64,000 bases of DNA from an uncultured Bacilli bacterium (GTDB taxonomy: Bacteria > Bacillota_I > Bacilli_A > RF39 > UBA660). The stretch covers positions 1 through 64,000 of the forward strand of contig CAKOJN010000006.1 in NCBI GenBank assembly GCA_934090685.1. The letters are read 5' to 3'. Both the position numbers and the translations under genes were made by a program. Numbering within the stretch: the first letter of the stretch is position 1; each line of letters opens with the position of its first letter. Under the pieces are notes generated by a model that made no database searches, was not told where the DNA came from, and saw only the letters and a list, made by a program, of their open reading frames with translations. This document shows positions 45,818 through 53,905 of this stretch, piece by piece.

Positions 45818-46882
45818 TTTATTTTTAATTAAATATACAATCATACTTATAAAAAACATAAATGATATTAAAAAGCCTATAATATTAAAGTTATCTATTG
45901 TTTTAGGTACTTCTATTTCCTCTGGTATTTCAGGATATTCAATTTCTTCTAATAAAATAATACATGAATCTTTTCCAAAACAAGCATCTGGTGATTCACT
46001 TCTACCATTCGGACCATAATATACTCTTTTGTATTTAAGATATCTATAAAACATTTTTTTAGTTGATAAATCTTTTTTATAACCATCTAAAGAAGAATAA
46101 TATTCATCTTTATAAGTCTTTTTAATTCTATATGTTTTATAATATTTATCTATGTACTTATATACATTTAATTTATATGTTCTACTAGTTTCATTCATAG
46201 AAGTAATTCCCATATTATATGCCTCACATAAACTACAATAAAGTAATTCTTTATCTGTTTGATATAATGGATAATCTTTATGAGCATTATATAAAATAGT
46301 TAATTTATTTTTACTAGATGAACTATTATAGTATACAAATATTCTAACATCAGAACTATTACATTCTTCATTTAGATTAATATATACTTTTTCATTATAA
46401 GCTAATGTATGTAAATCATTCTTATCACCATTTAAAAGATATGAATATTTATTATCTACACTTACTTTAAGTTCTCTTCCCTTAGAATTATTAAATACTC
46501 TTATTTCACTTATACCAAGTACATCACTTTTATTATTGTTTTCTAGTACAATATAATTAATATCATCTTTTGTGAATTTGTAGTCTTTATATTCTTTTTT
46601 AATTACTCTATCATTAAACTTAATCGGTTCGTCTAATAATTCTTCACTCTCATAAGTTTTAAAGTCATTATAATCAGCTAACTTATTATAGATATCTTCT
46701 TTTTTTAAGTATTCTACATCAATAATTTCTTCTTTGTACCATTTATATCTTTCTTCACTTTGAATGACATTCTTAGGTATACCACTAGGATAAACATCAG
46801 ACCAACTGCTATAAACATCTAAAGATGCATTGACTCTTAACACAATACTAAGCATTAATACACAAAAAAATATTTTCTTCAT
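45794..46882 (-). CDS. Secreted, C-terminally anchored protein, unknown
   Basis: The 362-residue protein has a signal peptide (FFCVLMLSIVLRVNASL), a large extracytoplasmic region and a C-terminal membrane helix (about 332-352) followed by KNKCRN. The segment LGISEIRVFNN, then GRELKVSVD, resembles the start of discoidin-like (F5/8 C) modules, but the match is short. A CSLCEAYNMG pair and CFGKDSC could form disulfides. A TCACCTCC tract upstream gives a strong GGAGGTGA ribosome site. It ends within the 0A-box region of the next operon. Confidence 0.6.
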   Translation of the reverse strand: MKKIFFCVLMLSIVLRVNASLDVYSSWSDVYPSGIPKNVIQSEERYKWYKEEIIDVEYLKKEDIYNKLADYNDFKTYESEELLDEPIKFNDRVIKKEYKDYKFTKDDINYIVLENNNKSDVLGISEIRVFNNSKGRELKVSVDNKYSYLLNGDKNDLHTLAYNEKVYINLNEECNSSDVRIFVYYNSSSSKNKLTILYNAHKDYPLYQTDKELLYCSLCEAYNMGITSMNETSRTYKLNVYKYIDKYYKTYRIKKTYKDEYYSSLDGYKKDLSTKKMFYRYLKYKRVYYGPNGRSESPDACFGKDSCIILLEEIEYPEIPEEIEVPKTIDNFNIIGFLISFMFFISMIVYLIKNKCRNMSYD

Positions 46883-46958
46883 TTTATCACCTCCTATTAT
46901 AATAATCAGTCATAAATAAAGAAAACACTTCTTTTTTTTGAAATTTTTTTAATTTTTT

Positions 46959-47612
46959 TTAATTTTTATAAAATTTGTTAAAATATGAAGCTATCAAAAT
47001 AGATCCAATTGAGTTACCAAGTACCATTATAAACATATAACATAATGATTTTAAACTCCATACATTAGAAATACTAAAATAGAACATATTCGCAACACAG
47101 TGTTCAAATCCACATAGTATAAATGTCATAACACATAAGAATATACAACCATATTTGCCAATATCAGTATTAAGTTTCTTATAGTTGTTAACCGCTATAT
47201 ACATAAGTATTCCACAAAACATAGATAAAATAAATATACTAAGCATATCATCTCCTAGTTTTAATGAAACTATTTTAGATGCAGTTTCACTCACGCTAGC
47301 AAATCTTGTAAGAAGAATAAGTTTAGCAGATAAAAATGTTCCAACAAAGTTTCCTAATAATGTAAGAATAAGTTCATAAATATAATCTTTTTTATTAATT
47401 AAGATATAGCCTATTTTACCAGTATATAAATTCATTCCATACATACATATTACAAGTAATCCAATAGAGAATAAAAATGCCCCAATCACATGATTACTAA
47501 TTGATAAGTATACCATTCCTGCAATAGAAATCATAATACCTGCGAATATTCCCTTTAGAAAGAAATCACTATATTTTTTAATTTTATTTAGTTTACTAAA
47601 ATCATATTTCAT
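46959..47612 (-). CDS. Formate/nitrite transporter family protein
   Basis: This 217-residue membrane channel of the FNT family has six hydrophobic segments and the hallmark GFEHCVANMF near residue 167. FNT proteins carry formate, nitrite, lactate or hydrosulfide; the subtype cannot be told. Its start overlaps the stop of the SDR gene upstream (47612), so the two are co-translated. It is shorter than FocA (about 280), mainly in loops and termini. Confidence 0.85.
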   Translation of the reverse strand: MKYDFSKLNKIKKYSDFFLKGIFAGIMISIAGMVYLSISNHVIGAFLFSIGLLVICMYGMNLYTGKIGYILINKKDYIYELILTLLGNFVGTFLSAKLILLTRFASVSETASKIVSLKLGDDMLSIFILSMFCGILMYIAVNNYKKLNTDIGKYGCIFLCVMTFILCGFEHCVANMFYFSISNVWSLKSLCYMFIMVLGNSIGSILIASYFNKFYKN

Positions 47613-48418
47613 TATTTATTCTCCTTAAAATAGTCTTTTTTATTAAATCTAGATGTCATAAATCTAAACATTGCTCTTCTATTAGTTAACCAAGTAAACT
47701 TAACATTATTCTTTTTGTTATTAATAATTTTATTAACCATATATTTAGCTATTGTTTCAGGATAATCACCTAAGATATTATATACTTTCTTAGTTTTATC
47801 ATCTAGTTCTATTTTCTTACCATCACCAAGTGAAGTATTTATAAAATTAGTAATCATAATTCCTGGTGCTATTTTACCAACTAATATATTTAAATTTTTC
47901 TTTTTTACTTCAAATGCTAATGCTTCTGTAAAATAAGTTATTGCTCTTTTAGCAGTACCATATATAGAAAGACCTAATATTTTATTATCATTACTTCCGT
48001 GTCCTTCAACGTTATATATTTCTCCGAATCCCTGATTTATCATTTCTTTCATAACTAAGTTACTACATAAAATTGTACCCTTAAGATCTATATCAATTAT
48101 TCTATTAATATCTCTAATATCTAAATCCCATACTGCTTCATTTGGTTGATTTACCCCAGCATTATTAATCCATATATCAATATTATAATTCTTTTTAATA
48201 TTCTTAATCATTAAAGATACATCACTTTCTCTTGTAATATCACATACATAAGAAAGAACTTTTCCTTTAGATTTAATTTTCTCTAACTTACCTATTGCTT
48301 CTTTAACAGATGTATCATTCACATCAACAACAACTACATTATAATTGTTCTCTCCAAATAACTTTAACATTTCATACCCAAATCCACGAGCACTACCTGT
48401 TATTACCACCGTTTTCAT
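47612..48418 (-). CDS. Short-chain dehydrogenase/reductase
   Basis: This classical SDR of 268 residues has the cofactor motif TGSARGFG (7-14), NNAG in INNAGVN and the catalytic YGTAK. The serine normally found 12-14 residues before the Tyr falls in a GHGSND stretch. It is an NAD(P)-dependent oxidoreductase of unknown substrate. It is translationally coupled to the FNT transporter gene downstream, so it may act on a small acid or alcohol linked to that channel; that is inference. Confidence 0.85.
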   Translation of the reverse strand: MKTVVITGSARGFGYEMLKLFGENNYNVVVVDVNDTSVKEAIGKLEKIKSKGKVLSYVCDITRESDVSLMIKNIKKNYNIDIWINNAGVNQPNEAVWDLDIRDINRIIDIDLKGTILCSNLVMKEMINQGFGEIYNVEGHGSNDNKILGLSIYGTAKRAITYFTEALAFEVKKKNLNILVGKIAPGIMITNFINTSLGDGKKIELDDKTKKVYNILGDYPETIAKYMVNKIINNKKNNVKFTWLTNRRAMFRFMTSRFNKKDYFKENK

Positions 48419-48447
48419 ATTATCACCCTCTTAATTATAGCATAATA

Positions 48448-48469
48448 AAAAAAATCCATAAAGGATTTT
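48448..48469 (-). terminator. Terminator of the HdeD-like gene
   Basis: AAAATCC/GGATTTT with a 5-nt loop is followed by eight T on the minus strand. Confidence 0.75.
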
Positions 48470-49019
48470 ATTTTTCAAATAATTTTACTATTTCATTAAT
48501 ATCTTTTTTAAATACAATAGTATCTATTATATTTGAAATAGCATAAACTATAATAATTATACCAATAGTAGTAGTTAGCGCTACTGTACCAATAGATGGA
48601 TTTATAATAATAAATAAACCACAAATTACTGATATAATAGAACATATAAATAAGAATAATGAATTACTATATTCATTTCTATAAAGTAATAAAGATATTC
48701 TTAAGTCTAATACTGATTTAACTATCATAACAATACCAACTACTATTGGGAATAATGTTTTAACAATATCAGGATTTAAAATCATTACAAGTCCTAATAA
48801 AATGTCAATAACGCCAATCGTTAAAAAACTTGAAAAAAATATACTTTCCTCTTTAGTAGCAATAAAATAAATACCATTTATTATAAGCAATATCGATAAA
48901 ATATATGTAATAGTTGTAAATGATATATCAGGATATACAATAAATATAAGTCCCATTATAAACATTAAAATAGATATTGCTATAGATGAATATATAAATT
49001 TGTTTATTTTCTTTACCAT
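48468..49019 (-). CDS. HdeD-like (DUF308) membrane protein
   Basis: This 183-residue protein has six evenly spaced membrane helices in three pairs, the layout of HdeD/DUF308 proteins, with the repeated pattern of a G followed by YP or NPD loops (FIVYPDISF, LVMILNPDIV, LFIIINPSIG). HdeD takes part in acid resistance in E. coli; elsewhere its role is unknown. It is monocistronic. Confidence 0.85.
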   Translation of the reverse strand: MVKKINKFIYSSIAISILMFIMGLIFIVYPDISFTTITYILSILLIINGIYFIATKEESIFFSSFLTIGVIDILLGLVMILNPDIVKTLFPIVVGIVMIVKSVLDLRISLLLYRNEYSNSLFLFICSIISVICGLFIIINPSIGTVALTTTIGIIIIVYAISNIIDTIVFKKDINEIVKLFEK

Positions 49020-49116
49020 AATAATTCTCCTCTCTATTATAATTTTATAAAATTTTTAAATTTTAGTAAATACTAGATTTATTATAATAAACATATTTTT
49101 AAATTTGTAGATTAAA

Positions 49117-49608
49117 TTACTTTTGATCTTTATAATTACTTCTGCACTTTTCTAAAACTTCAAGTGCTTCTTCCTTAGAATAGTATTTTCCTATTTCCAC
49201 CTTTACATGTTGCAGTTTTTTATAATTTTCAAAAAAGTTTTTAATTTCTTTTAATGTGAACTTTGATATATCTTCTAAACTATTAACATCATCATATCTT
49301 GGATCACAATCTACTACTGAAATAATTTTATAGTCTTCCCTTCCATCATCTATCATTTTTAAATATCCTATTATTCTTGCTGGAACAATACATCCAGGAT
49401 ATGTAGGCTCAGTTGCCATTATTAATATATCAAGAGGATCTCCATCTGGTGCTAATGTCTCTTCAATTGTTCCATATTCTGCTGGATATCCCATTGCTGA
49501 ATATAAGACTCTATCTAATTGTATTTTCCCAGTTACCTTATTAATTTCATATTTATTTCTACTCCTAAATGGAATTTCAACAATTGCATTTACTACATCT
49601 TTTTTCAT
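49117..49608 (-). CDS. ppa: Inorganic pyrophosphatase, family I
   Basis: This soluble Mg-dependent enzyme hydrolyses pyrophosphate. The 163 residues include EIPFRSRNKYE, YPAEYGTIEET and the family I signature DGDPLDIL near residue 55. Most Bacillota use family II enzymes, so a family I copy is mildly notable although common in Mollicutes-related lineages. Confidence 0.95.
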   Translation of the reverse strand: MKKDVVNAIVEIPFRSRNKYEINKVTGKIQLDRVLYSAMGYPAEYGTIEETLAPDGDPLDILIMATEPTYPGCIVPARIIGYLKMIDDGREDYKIISVVDCDPRYDDVNSLEDISKFTLKEIKNFFENYKKLQHVKVEIGKYYSKEEALEVLEKCRSNYKDQK

Positions 49609-49677
49609 TATATTTCTTCCTTTCAGTATTAATTATTTATTATATATATTATATCACGAAATATAATTTTAATTAAA

Positions 49678-49707
49678 TAAAAAGACTAATTATATTAAAA
49701 TTAGCCT
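49678..49707 (-). terminator. Terminator of the rhodanese/thioredoxin operon
   Basis: AGGCTAATT pairs with AATTAGTCT (one G-U pair, 7-nt loop) and is followed by a T run on the minus strand. It overlaps the stop of the thioredoxin-like gene. Confidence 0.75.
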
Positions 49708-50174
49708 CATTTTTTTGAAAAATTCACATAATTATTTAACCACTCTTCAAATTTATTAACATCTTGATATTTTTCTAAATCTATATCAGAATTAGCATCT
49801 AAATAAGATACTATATTTCCATTTTCAATTATAATTACTGACGGAGCATATTTAACGCTTTTATAAAAGTCAGTTTTTTTAAATTCATCAAATGGTATAG
49901 ATAAAAAATCTATTTTATATTTTGACATAAACTCTTGAAATACTTTTTCACAAGATACAGGTAAACTACAATAATTATTATAGGTATATAATATGTAATT
50001 TCCATTTTTCATATTATTTAAGTCATTTTTATCAACCTTTATAAATTTTCCTTTATTATAATATTTATTATTCAAATAAATTTTGCCATTGTCATTTTGA
50101 CTAGTTCTGTTAAAACATCCTGTCATTAATATTGAGAGTATACAAATTAAAATAATAGATATTTTTTTAATCAT
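49707..50174 (-). CDS. Thioredoxin-like lipoprotein
   Basis: This 155-residue lipoprotein has a signal ending in the lipobox LMTGC (Cys19 or 20). The mature part has a thioredoxin-like outline: a strand, NNYCSLPVSCEKV with two cysteines six apart, and the cis-Pro loop YAPSVIIIENG. The CxxC motif of ordinary thioredoxins is replaced by a wider CX5C. It probably handles thiols or disulfides outside the membrane. It overlaps the rhodanese gene by 8 nt, so the two are made together. Confidence 0.7.
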   Translation of the reverse strand: MIKKISIILICILSILMTGCFNRTSQNDNGKIYLNNKYYNKGKFIKVDKNDLNNMKNGNYILYTYNNYCSLPVSCEKVFQEFMSKYKIDFLSIPFDEFKKTDFYKSVKYAPSVIIIENGNIVSYLDANSDIDLEKYQDVNKFEEWLNNYVNFSKK

Positions 50175-50862
50175 TGTTAGAAACCTCTGTTAAATCTTCA
50201 AAATCTATATCATGATAATTTACTTTCCAAAAATCATAAGATGTTTTATTATTATTTGTTTTCTTTATTTGTATGTTGTTTTTACCATTATAATACCAAT
50301 AGCCACCTACATTATAAATTTTATTTTCATCCCAACCAAGTGATACTAATAAGTTTTTAGTCATTCCAGCGTAACCGCCACCACCGCACATTAGAAAAAT
50401 ATATTTATCTTTTGGAAAATAATACTCTAAATATTCAATTGATTCTTCATAATTTGCTTTATATGTTCCATTTTCATCTTGAGTAAATAAAGTTTTTCCT
50501 TTATAACTATCTCCAACTGCTTCTGGTAATCCTTTAACCTCTGTTAACAATGGATATGGTACAACTTCAAATCCGGAAACCAATCCAGATAAATAAGAGT
50601 CCCCTCCAATCGCAGAATAATTGCCTGGATCAATTAACATTCTCATATCTCGATATACTGAGTCATCACGTCCTAAATACTTATCTATTGTTTCTTCATT
50701 AATATTTTTATCAATACCAAGCATTCCCCTTTCTCCACCTGTTACTTCAGGTTTAGGTAATGAATCATATTTTTCAGTTGGATTAAAAACTAAATAACTT
50801 ATAAAACCTCCAAATAATAAACATATGATTGATAATATTAATATCATTATATTCTTTTTCAT
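50167..50862 (-). CDS. Membrane-anchored rhodanese-like protein
   Basis: This 231-residue protein starts at ATG 50862 (AAAGGAG upstream). It has an N-terminal membrane anchor (about 5-26) and one extracytoplasmic rhodanese-like domain. The active-site loop is CGGGGYAGM, followed by KNLLVSLGW and YNVGGYWYY, the typical end of the fold. The active-site Cys is the only cysteine outside the anchor, as expected for sulfur transfer. It is co-translated with the thioredoxin-like lipoprotein. Confidence 0.8.
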   Translation of the reverse strand: MKKNIMILILSIICLLFGGFISYLVFNPTEKYDSLPKPEVTGGERGMLGIDKNINEETIDKYLGRDDSVYRDMRMLIDPGNYSAIGGDSYLSGLVSGFEVVPYPLLTEVKGLPEAVGDSYKGKTLFTQDENGTYKANYEESIEYLEYYFPKDKYIFLMCGGGGYAGMTKNLLVSLGWDENKIYNVGGYWYYNGKNNIQIKKTNNNKTSYDFWKVNYHDIDFEDLTEVSNND

Positions 50863-50923
50863 ATTTTCTCCTTTCACATTATTATTGTATCATTATTAAA
50901 AATAAAATCATATAACCTTATAG

Positions 50924-50957
50924 TTGAAATGACTCAACAAATGGTTGAATTTACTCA
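50924..50957. promoter_or_regulatory. Direct-repeat candidate operator before the rhodanese operon
   Basis: TTGAAATGACTCA (50924-50936) and TTGAATTTACTCA (50945-50957) match at 11 of 13 positions and are 21 bp apart, two helical turns. They lie 62-95 bp before the rhodanese ATG and overlap the end of the membrane HTH regulator gene. A minus-strand TTGAGT falls within the first copy, in a plausible -35 position. The likely ligand is the adjacent XRE regulator; this is inference. Confidence 0.45.
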
Positions 50958-51652
50958 GAACAATTATTTTTAAGTTCTAATGGTATTTTATAAGTTATAG
51001 TTTTATCATTTTTATCAATGGCATTTATTTCTAAATAAAAACTTTCATTATTATAATTTTTACAAGTTTTAGTATAATTATCTATATTTAACTCTACATC
51101 CTTTAGATATTCTTCTAAAGTAATTCCTTTTTTATTTGGTTTACAACTACTAATCTTTGTACTAGTACTATCATTTCTTTCATAAAGATTACATTCTATT
51201 TTTTTATAAATAGTTTTATCATCTCCTCCACAATATGTAATATGAGAAATATAAATAGAAGATTTATTTTTATCATAAGCAATACTTCCGGATACTTTAA
51301 ACTCATTACAAGTTGTTGATAAAGTCTTAAATTTAAAAGTATTATCATTATTTTTTAATATTAAAATTATTCCAAGTATTAAAAAAACATTAATAATTAT
51401 TATAATACTAATTAAATATTTTCTTTTTCTTTTCTTAGTTAGTTTACCATCTAATATATCTTCAACACTTATATCAAAATCTTTACTCATTTGTCTTATT
51501 AGAGTAACTTCCGGAAGATTAATTCCATTTTCCCATTTACTTACTGCTTGATATGTCACACCATATTTATCTGCTAATTTTTGTTGTGTTAAATTATTAT
51601 CTTTTCTAATTTTTTTTATAAATTTACCTACTTTTTCAGGATTCAAAATCAT
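50951..51652 (-). CDS. Membrane-anchored XRE-family regulator with cysteine-rich ectodomain
   Basis: The 233-residue protein (ATG 51652; an ATG three codons earlier is possible) has an N-terminal XRE helix-turn-helix (about 5-60; NLTQQKLADKYGVTYQAVSK), a basic stretch, one membrane helix (about 80-100) and an extracytoplasmic domain of about 135 residues. That domain has six cysteines, while the cytoplasmic part has none. This design suits a one-component sensor that reads an outside signal and binds DNA inside. The neighbouring rhodanese and thioredoxin-like genes make thiol or sulfur status a reasonable guess. Confidence 0.8.
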   Translation of the reverse strand: MILNPEKVGKFIKKIRKDNNLTQQKLADKYGVTYQAVSKWENGINLPEVTLIRQMSKDFDISVEDILDGKLTKKRKRKYLISIIIIINVFLILGIILILKNNDNTFKFKTLSTTCNEFKVSGSIAYDKNKSSIYISHITYCGGDDKTIYKKIECNLYERNDSTSTKISSCKPNKKGITLEEYLKDVELNIDNYTKTCKNYNNESFYLEINAIDKNDKTITYKIPLELKNNCSE

Positions 51653-51708
51653 CACCGCCATTATTAATTGATTATATCACTCATTTTCATATATATTATA
51701 TCACGTAT

Positions 51709-51739
51709 AATAAAAATATCTAGATTAACCTAGATATTT
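51709..51739 (-). terminator. Terminator of the anchored-protein pair
   Basis: A perfect 10-bp stem, AAATATCTAG with CTAGATATTT around ATTAAC (51714-51739), is followed by a T run on the minus strand. Confidence 0.85.
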
Positions 51740-51747
51740 TAATTATG

Positions 51748-52671
51748 TCATTCCTCATATCTAACTTCACTCATATAATTAAATCCACCTAAGAAGTAAT
51801 CATATGAATATTTTTTAACTCTTCCATTCATAATATCATTTATTGGTATAAGTGTATAATCTTTTAATACTACATATTTATATGTAAATGTTAATATCTC
51901 ATCATAATATTTAGTTAACATATTAATTTTTACTGTAGTAATAACTGTTTTATTTAAATCAGTATCAAAGTAACTCATTAATTCATAAAAACACTCATCA
52001 GTTTTAAGAATTCTTTCATTATATATTCTAATTACTTTTTCACCTTCGTAATTACCATTTACTTTTTCAATAGTAGGATACTTTTCATTTCCATAGTTTT
52101 TGTAATATAAAATATTATCTTTCACATAAACATAATTAGACATAAAATCATAATCAATTTTTTTACCGAGAAATTCTGATGAGTAATTCCATTTAAGATA
52201 ATCGCTTAGTTTATATTTTGCATTTAAATACATATCATAACTATCTTCAACTTTATTATTTATATTATCATCATGTAATGTATATATAAAATCACTATAA
52301 TCATAAAATTTTATATCAGCGCCATCATTAGGAGCAATATTCATAACTTTAATACTCTTATCTATATCATATACTTTTTTATATTCAAACTCTCCATCAT
52401 CTAATTTACTAGGATTAAAAATATATATAGAGTTGTTATTTATAAATGAATATTTACTAAATGGAGTATCTTCATCTAAAAATTCTCCAACACTTAATTT
52501 TTTATATTCTTTATCAGGATATTTCTTTTTTAGTGCTTCAATTATAGATTCAGCCTCTGGTGGTGTATGATCTATTAACATTGGTTTATTACTTATAATA
52601 GCAATAATAGCTATAACAACTATCAATATGATAAAAGCTATAATAACATATATAATTTTCTTCCTTTTCAT
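51748..52671 (-). CDS. Membrane-anchored extracytoplasmic protein, unknown
   Basis: This 307-residue protein has a single N-terminal membrane segment (about 5-28, very rich in Ile) and a beta-rich extracytoplasmic domain full of Tyr, Asp and Lys. It ends in TGA. It follows the 360-residue anchored protein gene by 6 bp, so the two form an operon. No family is recognised. It has the look of cell-surface proteins of gut Bacilli. Confidence 0.6.
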   Translation of the reverse strand: MKRKKIIYVIIAFIILIVVIAIIAIISNKPMLIDHTPPEAESIIEALKKKYPDKEYKKLSVGEFLDEDTPFSKYSFINNNSIYIFNPSKLDDGEFEYKKVYDIDKSIKVMNIAPNDGADIKFYDYSDFIYTLHDDNINNKVEDSYDMYLNAKYKLSDYLKWNYSSEFLGKKIDYDFMSNYVYVKDNILYYKNYGNEKYPTIEKVNGNYEGEKVIRIYNERILKTDECFYELMSYFDTDLNKTVITTVKINMLTKYYDEILTFTYKYVVLKDYTLIPINDIMNGRVKKYSYDYFLGGFNYMSEVRYEE

Positions 52672-52677
52672 ATCAAC

Positions 52678-53760
52678 CTACTTTTCAATATAACCACTTG
52701 TCTTTTTTGAATACATATCATCTGTTATAGCTTTATACCTTTGGCCATCATAATCATCAGTAAATCCATTATATGCTTTATATATTTCATTAGTTTCAGT
52801 ATCATATACTCTTTCATAACCAAGTGTTGCATCGCTTTGTTTTTGACTCATAATATCAAAAGATATATTTCTTTTATTCCATGAATCCATTATTCCATCA
52901 CTTATCTCATTTCCTATTGCTCTAATTTGTTGAAAATTTTTCATAACAGCATCTTGTTCTTTATTAAATCCATTTACAAATGTATCAGTAAAAGTAAATG
53001 AAGAACATATAGTATTTAAAGTATCTTGCCAATCTATAAGTTCATCTTTTGGTGTAGTAATGAAAATTGTATCATATACATTTAAATATTGAATATCAAT
53101 TTTTTTGCCTGACATTATATTTTCATTAACATAATATGGCCCTGGGTCATATACATAAGCAGTAAATATTCCTTCGCCTTCTTTTCCATTTGCATCTTTA
53201 AACGTCGCTCTAAGCATATCTCCACCAAAAACGCCTTTGCCTAAGTTTTCACTTACAGTAAAATCAGTTAATATTGGAAATGTAAAAGAAGCGGTATTAT
53301 TTAAAGTACCTAAATCATTAAATATTTTATAAAAACCTTCTGTATTTTTAGTAGCTATTACACTAGTTTTAGCAAATGGATTATTCGGATAATATTTTTG
53401 TTGCCATCTTTTAGCATCTTCTGATTTATTATAACCTTCAGTTTTCATATTCAAAAAGAATTGATAAGTAGGATTATTTGGATTATATACTTTAATTGTA
53501 TAATGAATATAATCTCCTAATGTATCAACTTTCCATCCTTTAGGTTTCTTAATAGAAAACTCATTAGTTGAATAATCCTCTAGTTCTATTTTACTAACTT
53601 CTGACTTAACTATTTTTATATTTTTATCAGGATTATTAAGTATTCCTTTACCATTGCTACCACCTTTAGTAAGTAAAATAATACCTCCAATAAAAGCAAT
53701 CGCAACAATGCTAGTTATAAAAAGATTCTTTTTTGTTAAATTAATTTTATTAAATTTCAT
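52678..53760 (-). CDS. Membrane-anchored extracytoplasmic protein, unknown
   Basis: This 360-residue protein has an N-terminal membrane segment (about 13-31; LFITSIVAIAFIGGIIL) and an extracytoplasmic region. The part around NEFSIKKPKGWKVDTLGD has the PsbP-like form in which a strand leads to a P.GW turn. It contains only one or two cysteines. It heads a two-gene operon, 145 bp from the divergently transcribed tandem-HTH gene. No family is recognised. Confidence 0.6.
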   Translation of the reverse strand: MKFNKINLTKKNLFITSIVAIAFIGGIILLTKGGSNGKGILNNPDKNIKIVKSEVSKIELEDYSTNEFSIKKPKGWKVDTLGDYIHYTIKVYNPNNPTYQFFLNMKTEGYNKSEDAKRWQQKYYPNNPFAKTSVIATKNTEGFYKIFNDLGTLNNTASFTFPILTDFTVSENLGKGVFGGDMLRATFKDANGKEGEGIFTAYVYDPGPYYVNENIMSGKKIDIQYLNVYDTIFITTPKDELIDWQDTLNTICSSFTFTDTFVNGFNKEQDAVMKNFQQIRAIGNEISDGIMDSWNKRNISFDIMSQKQSDATLGYERVYDTETNEIYKAYNGFTDDYDGQRYKAITDDMYSKKTSGYIEK

Positions 53761-53905
53761 ATAACTTATTCCTCCTTATTAACATTATAGACAAAAAAAT
53801 AAAACATAACAATAAACTTTCCTTATAAAACATTGTTTTTGATGGAAATTTATTATTATCAAGCAAAAAAGTATAGTATAATAACATTAAAGGAAGTGAT
53901 AATTA

